In this document: in pieces, positions 17,305-25,406 of the stretch | How the letters are laid out: each line of letters starts with the position of its first letter | How positions within the stretch are numbered: the stretch's first letter is position 1 | Assembly: GCA_016213325.1 (NCBI GenBank) | Contig: JACRAY010000017.1 | Span: 1-64,000 of the forward strand | Direction: 5' to 3' | Source: Burkholderiales bacterium | Lineage (GTDB): Bacteria; Pseudomonadota; Gammaproteobacteria; Burkholderiales; Burkholderiaceae_C | DNA: 64,000 bases | Notes under the pieces: generated by a model | The model's database searches: none | What the model was told of the DNA's origin: nothing | The model's input: the letters and a program-made list of their open reading frames with translations, nothing else | Made by a program: the position numbers and the translations under genes

Positions 17305-18294
17305 TCACATCGAAGCTTCGCGCTTCAGCAGGTCGTTGATGGTGATGCCGACTTCGTTCTTGCCGCCGAACACGGTGCCCTTCTTGCCCTTGGCGATGTG
17401 TTCCAGCCCGACCTTGTACGCATCGGCCGGCAGCGGCACGTACTTCACTTCCTTGGCCAGCTTGGCGCCGTTGGCCATGTAGAAGTCGACGAACTTCTTC
17501 ACTTCGGGCCTGGCCAGCGACTTGGCGTTGACGTAGATGAAGACCGGGCGCGACAGGGGCTGGTAGCTGCCGTTGAGCACCGACGCCTCGCTGGGCGACA
17601 CGGCCGGCTTGCCGTCCTTCTCCACGATGGACAGGGCCTTCAGGCGCTGCTGGTTCTCGGCGTAGTAGGCGTAGCCGAAATACCCGATGGCGTTGACGTC
17701 ACCGGCGACACCCTGCACCAGCACGTTGTCGTCTTCCGACGCGGTGTAGTCGCCGCGGCTCGACTTGGCCTTGCCGACGATGGCTTCGGTGAAGTAGTCG
17801 AACGTGCCCGAGTCGGAGCCCGCGCCGAACAGCTTGACCGGCTGGTCCGGCCACGCCGGGTTGACCTGGTTCCAGCGGGTCACCTTGCCCTGGGCTGCCG
17901 GCTCCCACAGCTTCTTCAGCTCGGCCACGGTCGCCTGCCTGAGCCAGGCGTTCTTCGGGTTGATCACGACGGTCAGCGCGTCGAAGGCCACCGGCAGCTC
18001 GAAGTACTCGACGCCGGCCTTCTTGCAGTCTTCCATCTCGGACTTGCTGATGGGGCGCGAGGCATTGGAGACGTCGGTCTCGGTGCGGCAGAACTTCTTG
18101 AAGCCGCCGCCGGTGCCCGACACGCCGACGGTGACCTTCAGGCCCTTGTTGGCCTTCTGGAACTCTTCGGCAACGGCTTCGGTGACAGGGTACACGGTGC
18201 TGGAGCCGTCCACCTTGACGACCTGGGCAGCGGCGGGAAGGACGGCAACCGCGAGGGCGGCGAGCGCAAAGGTGTGCTTCAGGGAATTTTGCAT
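17305..18294 (-). CDS. pstS: phosphate-binding periplasmic protein PstS
   Basis: 329 aa high-affinity phosphate receptor of the Pst system. A Sec signal peptide (MQNSLKHTFALAALAVAVLPAAA) is followed by VDGSSTVYPVTEAVAEEF, where the Ser/Thr residues bind phosphate, and by GSDSGTFDYFTE, another ligand-contact motif. The chosen ATG is set by the signal peptide; longer in-frame starts reach into the Pho-box region. First gene of the pstSCAB-phoUBR operon, preceded by a Pho box at 18332-18360, so induction under phosphate starvation is expected. Confidence 0.96.
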   Translation of the reverse strand: MQNSLKHTFALAALAVAVLPAAAQVVKVDGSSTVYPVTEAVAEEFQKANKGLKVTVGVSGTGGGFKKFCRTETDVSNASRPISKSEMEDCKKAGVEYFELPVAFDALTVVINPKNAWLRQATVAELKKLWEPAAQGKVTRWNQVNPAWPDQPVKLFGAGSDSGTFDYFTEAIVGKAKSSRGDYTASEDDNVLVQGVAGDVNAIGYFGYAYYAENQQRLKALSIVEKDGKPAVSPSEASVLNGSYQPLSRPVFIYVNAKSLARPEVKKFVDFYMANGAKLAKEVKYVPLPADAYKVGLEHIAKGKKGTVFGGKNEVGITINDLLKREASM

Positions 18295-18331
18295 GGCGGG
18301 ACTCCGGATATGGTGGTCTATGAGGGACTGT

Positions 18332-18360
18332 ATGAAGGTCTCGTGACGGTTTTGTGACGG
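18332..18360 (-). promoter_or_regulatory. Pho box array of the pstS promoter
   Basis: Three 7-bp repeats at 11-bp period, written on the minus strand from 18360: CCGTCAC, AAAA, CCGTCAC, GAGA, CCTTCAT. They match the PhoB consensus half site CTGTCAT with 4-bp A/T-rich spacing. The array points towards pstS and ends 38 nt before its start codon. CATAGA, 9 nt further on, may be the -10. Confidence 0.82.
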
Positions 18361-18421
18361 GAAGAGTCGTTTCATTCGTTCACTCTGTCGTTGGGGACCA
18401 GCGCAAGTCTGGTTTCCCAAG

Positions 18422-18461
18422 GTGACCCCTGCGTGACTCATCCATGACGGGACCGTGACGG
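18422..18461 (-). promoter_or_regulatory. four-unit Pho box array between pstS and ppx
   Basis: Four 7-bp repeats in exact 11-bp register, on the plus strand GTGACCC (18422), GTGACTC (18433), ATGACGG (18444) and GTGACGG (18455), each the reverse complement of a Pho half site. Oriented towards pstS but nearer to ppx. A TATGCT -10 with an upstream TG lies at 18474-18479 on the plus strand, 12 nt from the array, which would suit ppx. Confidence 0.72.
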
Positions 18462-18488
18462 CCGCCAGGCTGCTATGCTGCCCCGCAC

Positions 18489-19967
18489 ATGCAGAATGGG
18501 AGCCTTCTTGCCGCCGTGGACCTGGGGTCCAACAGCTTCCGGCTCGAGATCGGCCGGCACGACCACGGGCAGGTGCGGCGAGTGGAGTACCTCAAGGAGA
18601 CGGTGCGCCAGGGCGGCGGGCTCGACGAGGAGCGCAACCTCACGCCCGATGCCATGGCGCGCGGCCTCGACTGCCTGGCGCGTTTCGCCGAGAGGCTGGC
18701 GGGCTTCGACGCACGCCACGTTCGCGCCGTGGCGACGCAGACGCTGCGCGAGGCGCGCAACCGCGACGTGTTCCTGCGCCGCGCCCGGCAGGTGCTGGGC
18801 TTTCCCATCGAGGTGATCTCCGGCCGCGAAGAGGCGCGCCTGATCTACCAGGGCGTCGCGCACATGCTGCCGCAGTCCGACGAGCGCCGGCTGGTGATCG
18901 ACATCGGCGGCCGCTCCACCGAGCTGATCCTCGGGCAGCAGTTCGATGCGCAGGTGACGGAAAGCTATCGCGTGGGCAGCGTGGCATGGTCCACGCGCTA
19001 CTTCGCCGACGGGCAGTTCACCGAGTCCGCCTTCGGGAAGGCGGAGATCGCGGCGCAGGCCCTGCTGGACGAAGCGCTCGCAGCCTACCGCCGCGACCGC
19101 TGGGACGTCGCGTACGGCTCCTCGGGCACCATAGGCGCGGTGGCCGACGTGCTGGAAGCCGCCGGGCACGAGGCCGGCGTGATCCGGCGGGACGGCCTGG
19201 ACTGGCTGTACGACACGCTGCTGGCGGCCCGCAGCGCGGACCGCGTCAAGCTGGCCGGCATGAAGGACGACCGCCGGCCCGTCATCGGCGGCGGGCTCAG
19301 CGTGCTGCGGGCGCTGTTCACCCTGCTCAACATCGAGGAAATGCGGCCGGCGCAAGGCGCGCTGCGGCACGGCGTGCTCTACGACATGCTGGACCGCGAG
19401 AGCCCCGACACCGACGTGCGCGCGACCACGGTGGGCGTGCTGGCGCGCAAGTTCGAGACCGATGCCATGCAGGCCAGGCGGGTCGGCCGCGTGGCCGTCC
19501 ACTTCCTGCGCCAGCTACGCCCCGACCACGACCCGTGGCCGGCACGCGAATGCCAGTGGGCGGCGCAGTTGCTGGAGATCGGCAGCATCATTTCGCACAG
19601 CGACTCGCACAAGCACGGCGCGTACATCCTCGAGCACGCCGACGCACCCGGCTTCGACCAGGCCGAGCTGCACCGGCTGGGCCAGCTGGTACTGGGGCAT
19701 CGCGGCAAGCTGCGCAAGCTCGAAATCGACTTCGGCGACGAGCTCTTCATCCACCAGCTGATGGCCCTGCGCCTGGCCGTCATCCTGTGCCACGCCAGGC
19801 TCGACCCGGCCCTCGCCGGGCTGCGCGCCACGGCGGGCGAACACAGCGTGACCCTTGCCGTGCCGGCGGAGTGGTCAGGCGCCTGGCCGCAGTCGGCGCA
19901 CCTGCTGCGCGAGGAGATCGTGGCCTGGCAGAAGACGCCGTGGACGCTGGCGCTGGAAACGGTATAA
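18489..19967 (+). CDS. ppx: exopolyphosphatase (Ppx/GppA family)
   Basis: 492 aa. It removes terminal phosphates from polyphosphate; Ppx/GppA enzymes may also hydrolyse pppGpp. The actin-like ATPase fold shows the phosphate-1 motif AAVDLGSNSFRLEI (8-21), the acidic motif SGREEARLIYQG, the second phosphate loop VIDIGGRSTEL and the hinge motif YGSSGTIGA. The C-terminal HD-like part has SHSDSHKHGAYI. It is divergent from pstS across a 194-bp region with Pho boxes. The stop codon lies inside a repeated ACGGTATAA motif that serves the next gene. Confidence 0.95.
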   Translation: MQNGSLLAAVDLGSNSFRLEIGRHDHGQVRRVEYLKETVRQGGGLDEERNLTPDAMARGLDCLARFAERLAGFDARHVRAVATQTLREARNRDVFLRRARQVLGFPIEVISGREEARLIYQGVAHMLPQSDERRLVIDIGGRSTELILGQQFDAQVTESYRVGSVAWSTRYFADGQFTESAFGKAEIAAQALLDEALAAYRRDRWDVAYGSSGTIGAVADVLEAAGHEAGVIRRDGLDWLYDTLLAARSADRVKLAGMKDDRRPVIGGGLSVLRALFTLLNIEEMRPAQGALRHGVLYDMLDRESPDTDVRATTVGVLARKFETDAMQARRVGRVAVHFLRQLRPDHDPWPARECQWAAQLLEIGSIISHSDSHKHGAYILEHADAPGFDQAELHRLGQLVLGHRGKLRKLEIDFGDELFIHQLMALRLAVILCHARLDPALAGLRATAGEHSVTLAVPAEWSGAWPQSAHLLREEIVAWQKTPWTLALETV

Positions 19968-19990
19968 ACGGTATAAACTGTATATATCGT
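19959..19990 (+). promoter_or_regulatory. direct repeat plus palindrome upstream of the RHH-like gene (probable operator/promoter)
   Basis: ACGGTATAA occurs twice in tandem (19959-19967 and 19968-19976). From the second copy a 23-bp near-perfect palindrome runs to 19990, with arms ACGGTATA...TATATCGT. The TATAAA and TATATA boxes inside would be covered by a bound repressor. It overlaps the ppx stop codon and ends 20 bp before the next ATG. The bases are strikingly A/T-rich against their surroundings. Confidence 0.55.
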
Positions 19991-20010
19991 TTTAACGAAG
20001 GAGGCATCCC

Positions 20011-20349
20011 ATGGTCACCAGGAAAACTGCACGCGTTGCGAAGGCCGCTCCGCCCCCCAAGCCGGCCAGGCCGGTGCAGGTCGCCATGCCGGTCAAGACC
20101 CCCAAGCCCCTGAAGGACGACAAGCCGAAAAAACCCAAGCTCGTGCGCGACAGCTTCACGATCCCGAAGGCCGAGTACGCCGTCATCGACATCCTCAAGC
20201 AGCGCGCCGCGCGCCTGGGCAAGCCGGCGAAGAAGAGCGAATTGCTGCGCGCCGGCGTGAAGGCGCTGGAGGCGATGGCCGACCCGGCCTTCCTGGCCTG
20301 CGTCGCCAGCGTTCCCAGCATCAAGACGGGACGGCCCGCGAAAGCCTAG
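20011..20349 (+). CDS. small Lys/Pro-rich protein with ribbon-helix-helix-like domain
   Basis: 112 aa, family not firmly recognised. Residues 1-45 form a disordered, basic tail rich in Lys, Pro and Ala (TRKTARVAKAAPPPKPARP, then KPKKPK), like histone H1-type bacterial proteins. Residues 46-89 look like a ribbon-helix-helix unit: strand RDSFTIP, helix 52-68, a loop at GKPAK and helix SELLRAGVKALEAM. A strong AAGGAGG precedes the ATG. It sits between ppx and convergent sixA-ppk1, and its stop TAG overlaps the sixA stop. A DNA- or polyphosphate-binding role is inference. Confidence 0.7.
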   Translation: MVTRKTARVAKAAPPPKPARPVQVAMPVKTPKPLKDDKPKKPKLVRDSFTIPKAEYAVIDILKQRAARLGKPAKKSELLRAGVKALEAMADPAFLACVASVPSIKTGRPAKA

Positions 20350-20807
20350 ACCGACTCCGGCGACTGCACGGCAAAGACGACCGCATGCTCGTGGCCGTCG
20401 CGCTCGCGCGAGCGCAGCCACCACACCGCACCCTTGCGCACGGGGCAGCCGGGAGCCGGCAGGCCGAGCAGTTGGGCGATGGCCTCGCCCAGCATCGGCT
20501 GGTGGCCGACCACCAGCACCGCTTGCCTGCCGTGCGGCCACTGGGCTGCCTGCAGCACGGCGGCGGCATCGCCGCCGGGGGCCAGTTCGGGCCTGACCTT
20601 GAACTTGCGGCCCAGGGCCTGCGCCGTCTGCTCGCAGCGCCGGGCCGGGCTGCACAGCACGCGCGTGCCTTCCGGCAGGTGCCGGTCCAGCCAGGCCGCG
20701 ATGCGCGCCGCCTGCTTTTCGCCGCGCGGCGTCAGCAGGCGTTGCAGGTCATCCTGGCCCTCGGCTTCATCTTCGGCTTCCGCATGCCGCCACAAGATCA
20801 GGTCCAT
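20346..20807 (-). CDS. sixA: SixA-like phosphohistidine phosphatase
   Basis: 153 aa member of the histidine phosphatase (phosphoglycerate-mutase-like) superfamily; SixA removes phosphate from phosphohistidine on proteins. The catalytic RHA motif is MDLILWRHAEAED with H8 as nucleophile; later SPARRCEQTAQAL and VVGHQPMLG supply the second Arg and His. It starts 10 nt inside the end of ppk1, so the two form a coupled operon. The real substrate may be another phosphate compound. Confidence 0.88.
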   Translation of the reverse strand: MDLILWRHAEAEDEAEGQDDLQRLLTPRGEKQAARIAAWLDRHLPEGTRVLCSPARRCEQTAQALGRKFKVRPELAPGGDAAAVLQAAQWPHGRQAVLVVGHQPMLGEAIAQLLGLPAPGCPVRKGAVWWLRSRERDGHEHAVVFAVQSPESV

Positions 20808-22837
20808 GCTGGCTCCGCCTCCGCCGGCGAGGCTGCATATCGTTCCATCAAGGCGGCTTGCGCGCCATGCGAATGTGGATCTCCCGCGCCCTTCACCCTG
20901 CGGTAGCTGCCGTCGGGCAGCAGGTCCCAGGCATCCCGGTCGTCGTGCAGGTAGGCCACCAGGCACTCGTCGATGATGCGCTGGCGCAGGTGCGGGTCGG
21001 TCACCGGCCACGCGAGTTCGATCCGCCGCAGCATGTTGCGGTTCATCCAGTCGGCGCTGGACAGGTAGAGCTGCTCTGCGCCCGCCGCGCGGAAGTAGAA
21101 GACGCGCGAGTGCTCCAGGAAACGGCCGATCACCGACCGCACCCTGATGTTGTCCGTCACGCCCGCAAGGCGCGCAGGCAGCATGCACGCGCCCCGCACG
21201 ATCAGGTCGACCTTCGCGCCCTTGAGCGACGCGCGCACCAGCGCCTGCATCAGCGGCTCGTCGGTCAGCGCATTCATCTTCAGCACGATGCGAGCATCCT
21301 GTCCCTGCCCCGCCGCTTCGGCGACCAGGTCGATCTGCTCGACCATGCGCCGGTGCAGGTGGAACGGCGCCATCCATACCTGCGCCAGCCGCGGCAGCTT
21401 GCTCTGGCCCGCCAGGTGGACGAACACGTGCTCGACGTCTGCGGTGAGTTCCGGGCTGGCGGTCAGGTGGCAGATGTCGGTGTACAGCCGCGCCGTGCGC
21501 GGGTTGTAGTTGCCGGTGGACAGGTGCGCATAGCGCACCAAGTGGCGGCCCTCGCGCCGCGTGACCAGCAGCATCTTGGCGTGCGTCTTCAGCCCGACGA
21601 CGCCATACACCACCTGGGCGCCCACCGACTCCAGCAGCTCGGCGAAGTTGATGTTGGCCTCTTCGTCGAAGCGCGCCTTCAGTTCGACCACGGCCGTCAC
21701 TTCCTTGCCGCGGCGCACCGCCTCGCACAGCAGGTCGACCATCTCCGAGTCGGAGCCGGCACGGTAGATCGTCTGCTTGATCGCCAGCACCTGCGGGTCG
21801 TTGACGGCCTCGCGCAGGAAGTCGAGGACGCCGTCGAAGCTCTCGAAGGGCAGGTGCAGCAGCACGTCGCCGTGCTTGAGCTGCTCGAAGATCGAGCGGC
21901 CCGGCGCCAGCTGGCGCGGATAGCAGGGTTTGTAGGGCGCAAACAGCAGCCGGCGGGCATCCACCAGGTCGATCAGCTGCTGCAGGCGCACCAGGTTCAC
22001 CGGGCCGTGCACGCGATAGAGCGCCGCTTCGGGCAGCCCGAACTGGCGCAGCAGGAACGACGACAGGTAATCGGAGCAGCCGGCGGACACTTCGAGCCGG
22101 ACGGCCTCGCCGTAATGGCGCTGCTGCAGGCCCAGGCGCAGTGCGGTGCGCAGGTTGCGCACGTCTTCTTCGTCCACCGCCAGGTCCGAATGGCGCGTCA
22201 CGCGGAACTGCGAGAACTGGCCGACCTCGCGGCCCGGGAACAGCAGGTTCAGGTGCGCCCGTATCACGCTGGAGAGCGACACGAACAGCGTCTTGCGCCC
22301 CTCCACCTTGGCCGGCATGCGGATCAGGCGCGGCAGCACGCGCGGCACCTTCACGATGGCGATCTCGTTCTCGCGGCCGAAGGCGTCCTTGCCCGAGAGC
22401 CGCACGATGAAGTTGAGCGACTTGTTCGCCACCTGCGGGAAGGGGTGCGCCGGGTCGAGCCCCACGGGGATGAGCAGGGGCCGCACCTCGCGCTCGAAGT
22501 AGTCGTGCACCCAGGCTTTCTGCACCTCGTTGCGTTCGCCGTGCGAGACGATCTCGATACCCTCTTTCGCGAAGGCCGGCATCAGTTCGTCGTTGTACAG
22601 CGCGTACTGGCGGTCCACGAGGCGATGGGCCGCCACGGAAGTTGCCGCTGCCAGCTGCGGCACGCCGCGCACTTCGAAGAACTCGTCGAGGTTGGACGAA
22701 ACGATGGTGAGGAAGCGCAGCCGCTCGAGTAGCGGCACGCCGGGACGGTCGACCCAGTCGAGCACCCGCTCGTTGAAGGCGAGGATGCTGTGGTCTCGGT
22801 CCAGGAAGGGAACCACCGTCACGCCGGCGTCACACAT
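20798..22837 (-). CDS. ppk1: polyphosphate kinase 1
   Basis: 679 aa, the usual PPK1 length. It reversibly builds polyphosphate from ATP through a phosphohistidine. The N-terminal domain begins with FNERVLDWVD and ERLRFLTIVSSNLDEFFEVR; the two phospholipase-D-like catalytic domains follow, with KTHAKMLLVTRREG (catalytic His) and TGNYNPRTARLYTD. Start chosen at ATG 22837 (MCDAGVTVVPF); an upstream in-frame ATG at 22876 and downstream GTGs are possible. It is transcribed towards sixA, and Pho-box-like pairs lie at 22843-22901. Confidence 0.94.
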   Translation of the reverse strand: MCDAGVTVVPFLDRDHSILAFNERVLDWVDRPGVPLLERLRFLTIVSSNLDEFFEVRGVPQLAAATSVAAHRLVDRQYALYNDELMPAFAKEGIEIVSHGERNEVQKAWVHDYFEREVRPLLIPVGLDPAHPFPQVANKSLNFIVRLSGKDAFGRENEIAIVKVPRVLPRLIRMPAKVEGRKTLFVSLSSVIRAHLNLLFPGREVGQFSQFRVTRHSDLAVDEEDVRNLRTALRLGLQQRHYGEAVRLEVSAGCSDYLSSFLLRQFGLPEAALYRVHGPVNLVRLQQLIDLVDARRLLFAPYKPCYPRQLAPGRSIFEQLKHGDVLLHLPFESFDGVLDFLREAVNDPQVLAIKQTIYRAGSDSEMVDLLCEAVRRGKEVTAVVELKARFDEEANINFAELLESVGAQVVYGVVGLKTHAKMLLVTRREGRHLVRYAHLSTGNYNPRTARLYTDICHLTASPELTADVEHVFVHLAGQSKLPRLAQVWMAPFHLHRRMVEQIDLVAEAAGQGQDARIVLKMNALTDEPLMQALVRASLKGAKVDLIVRGACMLPARLAGVTDNIRVRSVIGRFLEHSRVFYFRAAGAEQLYLSSADWMNRNMLRRIELAWPVTDPHLRQRIIDECLVAYLHDDRDAWDLLPDGSYRRVKGAGDPHSHGAQAALMERYAASPAEAEPAWT

Positions 22838-22842
22838 GAGCC

Positions 22843-22901
22843 ATGACAGAATTATGAGACATCCGCCAGTGTTCACCAGTCGCGTGACAACTTCTTGACG
22901 G
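22843..22901 (-). promoter_or_regulatory. two Pho-box-like pairs upstream of ppk1
   Basis: On the minus strand: CCGTCAA-GAAG-TTGTCAC (22901-22884) and GTCTCAT-AATT-CTGTCAT (22860-22843), both with 7-4-7 geometry; the last half site is an exact PhoB consensus. A CATAAT -10-like element overlaps the second pair (22856-22851). The second pair lies only 6 nt from the chosen start codon, so which one acts is unclear. Confidence 0.5.
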
Positions 22902-22959
22902 AGCGCATCACTCCGTCAGGAAGTGCTTGCGGTATTTCGCGGGCCGGTCCGGCAGCCGC

Positions 22960-24966
22960 TCAGAAAGTGGCCTGCAAGCCCAGCTTCACGCTGCGCCCCG
23001 GCAGCGGCACGCGACCCGGCTGCGACTGCGTGAGGATCGAACTCGCGCTGTACGCCAACCGGTCGCCTGCGTTGCCTACGCGCAGGTATGCCAGCAGGCT
23101 GCCCGGTGGCGCCGTGAGGCGATACGTGACGGCGGCCGTGACGAGCGTGTAGCCGGGCGTCGCGAGTTCGCCGAGCGGCACGCGAACCTGCCTCGCGTGC
23201 CGCTCGGCACCCAGCCTCGCCCCCCACGCGCAGTGCTTCCATTCGACCTCGACTCCCACGCGCAGCGGTGCGATGCGCGGCAAGGGCTCGCCGGTGTCGA
23301 GCCGGTGCGCGCGCACGAGATCGGCCCGCAGCCCGGCGTCGACTTCGTGCGACCCTTCGAGCAAGCGAATGCGGCCGTTGGCCTCGGCGCCGCGGAACGC
23401 CGCATTCGCTGCCGTATACGCGAACTCGGGCAAGGTCTCGCCGTCCTCCTGCTCGCGCGCCGCCCCTGTGCGGGCCAGGAAGATGTAGTCGCGAAAGCGG
23501 GTGCGCCACGCGTTCAGCTCGAAGCGGTGGGGCCCGCGCTTCCAGCGCGCGCCCAGCTCGAAGCTGGTCGACCGCTCCACGCCCAGTCCCGGCCGGCCCA
23601 CTTCGTACGCGCCGGTTGCCAGGTGCGGACCGTCGGCGAACAGTTCGTAGTCCCTGGGTGCACGCTCGCTGCGCGCCAGGTTGGCGGTGAGCTGCCAGTC
23701 GGGCAGCACGTTCCACAGAGCCCCTGCCGATGCGCTGGCGGGCGAGAAGCCGCGCATGGCGGCGCCGAAGCGCGGCACCATCGGATCGGCGAACGACCGG
23801 ACGTCGACCCGCTCGACGCGCGCGCCAAAGTCCAGCCGGCCCCACGGCACGCCCAGTTCCTCGTAGGCGAACACGGCCGACTGCCGCGTGCGGCTGGACG
23901 GCGTGAAGGCCTCGGTGCCGCTCGCGGAGAAGCGCGAGCCGTCGGCCTGCAGCCCCCACACGCCGCGCAGGCTGTGCCAGGCACGGTGCCCGGCTTCGAC
24001 GCGCAGGTCGTTGCCGGCTTGTGCGAAGCGCGTGCCGGCAACGGCCGCCTCGAATTCCGTGTGCGTGTAGTCGTTGCGGCTGGCCTGCACCTTGATGCGT
24101 TCGAACCAGCCGGACAGCCGGCGCCATTCACCCTCGAAGGCGAGACGCCTGGAACGCATGGCCAGCGTCACTTCGTCCTCAGCGACGGAGCCATAACGGT
24201 TGCTGAAGGTCCCTGCCGACAGGCCTGCATAGCCATGGTCGAAGAACACCGAACCGCCGACCGATGCGCCTTCGGCGCGGGCCGACGAATTGCAGATGCG
24301 GTTGGCAACCCACGCCGCGGCGCCGTTGGTACACGGCAGCTGCACCGGCACGCGCACGTCGCCGCTGCTGCGTCGGAACAAGTCGCCGTGCCACGCCATG
24401 CGGCCGGTGCCGCCTTCGAGCAGCGCTGCGGCGCTGCCTTCGCGGTTGCCGGGTACATGACCCGCGTCCAGCTTCGCAGCCATCGCTTCGATTCGGTCGC
24501 GGGGGATGCGGTTGTCGATGACGTTCACCACGCCACCGATGGCGGTGCCGCCGTAAAGCAGCGCCGCAGGCCCGCGGAGCACTTCGATGCGCTCGACGGC
24601 AATGGCGTCGGCCGCCACCCCGTGGTCGTAGCTGAGGCCCGAGACGTCACCCAGCGTGCTGCCATTGGCCAGCACGCGCACGCGGTCGCCATCGAGCCCG
24701 CGGATCACGGGCCGGCTCGCCACGGGGCCGAAATAGGTGCTGGACACGCCGGGCAGGCCGTTGAGCGTCTCGCCCAGGCTGCCTTGCGAACGCAGCGCCA
24801 GCCCGGTGCCTGACAAGGAGGCGGCAGGCGTGACGAGATCGGTCGCACCCAGCGGGTTGCCGGTGACGATGACGGGTGCCAGCGTGGCGCCGGCCTGCGA
24901 CTGTGCGCAGGCCGGCCCGGCCACGCACAGCGCGCCCACGAGGGCGCGCACGAAAAAGGGGTCCAT
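22960..24966 (-). CDS. TonB-dependent outer-membrane receptor, ZnuD-like
   Basis: 668 aa. A signal peptide (MDPFFVRALVGALCVAGPACA) is followed by a plug domain (about 30-160: LGETLNGLPGVSSTYFGPVASRPVIRG, then VERIEVLRGPAALLYG, GGVVNVIDNRIP) and a 22-strand barrel ending in GLQATF with terminal Phe. The pattern GYAGLSAGTFSNRYG...SRRLAFEGEW with Cys pair-bearing loop resembles zinc/haem receptors of the ZnuD group. The upstream DUF2946-like gene also hints at metal uptake. The start at 24966 follows AAGGAA. The substrate is inferred, not shown. Confidence 0.82.
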   Translation of the reverse strand: MDPFFVRALVGALCVAGPACAQSQAGATLAPVIVTGNPLGATDLVTPAASLSGTGLALRSQGSLGETLNGLPGVSSTYFGPVASRPVIRGLDGDRVRVLANGSTLGDVSGLSYDHGVAADAIAVERIEVLRGPAALLYGGTAIGGVVNVIDNRIPRDRIEAMAAKLDAGHVPGNREGSAAALLEGGTGRMAWHGDLFRRSSGDVRVPVQLPCTNGAAAWVANRICNSSARAEGASVGGSVFFDHGYAGLSAGTFSNRYGSVAEDEVTLAMRSRRLAFEGEWRRLSGWFERIKVQASRNDYTHTEFEAAVAGTRFAQAGNDLRVEAGHRAWHSLRGVWGLQADGSRFSASGTEAFTPSSRTRQSAVFAYEELGVPWGRLDFGARVERVDVRSFADPMVPRFGAAMRGFSPASASAGALWNVLPDWQLTANLARSERAPRDYELFADGPHLATGAYEVGRPGLGVERSTSFELGARWKRGPHRFELNAWRTRFRDYIFLARTGAAREQEDGETLPEFAYTAANAAFRGAEANGRIRLLEGSHEVDAGLRADLVRAHRLDTGEPLPRIAPLRVGVEVEWKHCAWGARLGAERHARQVRVPLGELATPGYTLVTAAVTYRLTAPPGSLLAYLRVGNAGDRLAYSASSILTQSQPGRVPLPGRSVKLGLQATF

Positions 24967-25039
24967 GGAATTCCTTCGTTCGGACGATGCGGAAAGGCGC
25001 GCCGTGCGGGCCAGGCCGCAGGGACGCCGTTGTCGACGG

Positions 25040-25378
25040 TCAGGCGAAGAAGGAAACGGGAGGGCCGCGCGCGTTGAACAGCGCCGCGAACCGCGCGAGG
25101 GCTTCACCCTCGGAATGAGCGAGCAGGCGGGCCTTGGGCAGGTCCGCGGATGTCGTGGTGGCAGCCGTGATCAGGTCGTGCGCGACCCCGTCCAGCAGCG
25201 GGCATTCCTTCTCGCCGTGGGCGTCGAACAGGGCAGCGACCCAGTGGCCCGAACCGGCGGCTTCCTGCGCGTGCGACGGTGCATGGCCGAAGTGCGCGAT
25301 GCGGTGCATGGCGCCGAGCGCCTGCGCCAGCACGAGGGCGGCGATCAGCGCGAAGGCGAACCAGCGAATGCGCTGCAT
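25040..25378 (-). CDS. small exported protein, DUF2946-like
   Basis: 112 aa. A signal peptide or single N-terminal membrane helix (MQRIRWFAFALIAALVLAQALG) is followed by a His-rich segment (MHRIAHFGHAPSHA) and GEKECPLLDGVAHD. The pattern His-rich then C-x2-L-D is what I recall of DUF2946 proteins, which commonly sit beside metal-related TonB receptors in betaproteobacteria. It lies 73 nt upstream of the receptor and 28 nt after the barrel-like gene, all in one direction. A metal-binding role is plausible but unproven. Confidence 0.6.
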   Translation of the reverse strand: MQRIRWFAFALIAALVLAQALGAMHRIAHFGHAPSHAQEAAGSGHWVAALFDAHGEKECPLLDGVAHDLITAATTTSADLPKARLLAHSEGEALARFAALFNARGPPVSFFA

Positions 25379-25406
25379 GGACGAAGGAAGTGGCGGTGCC
25401 GGGGGG

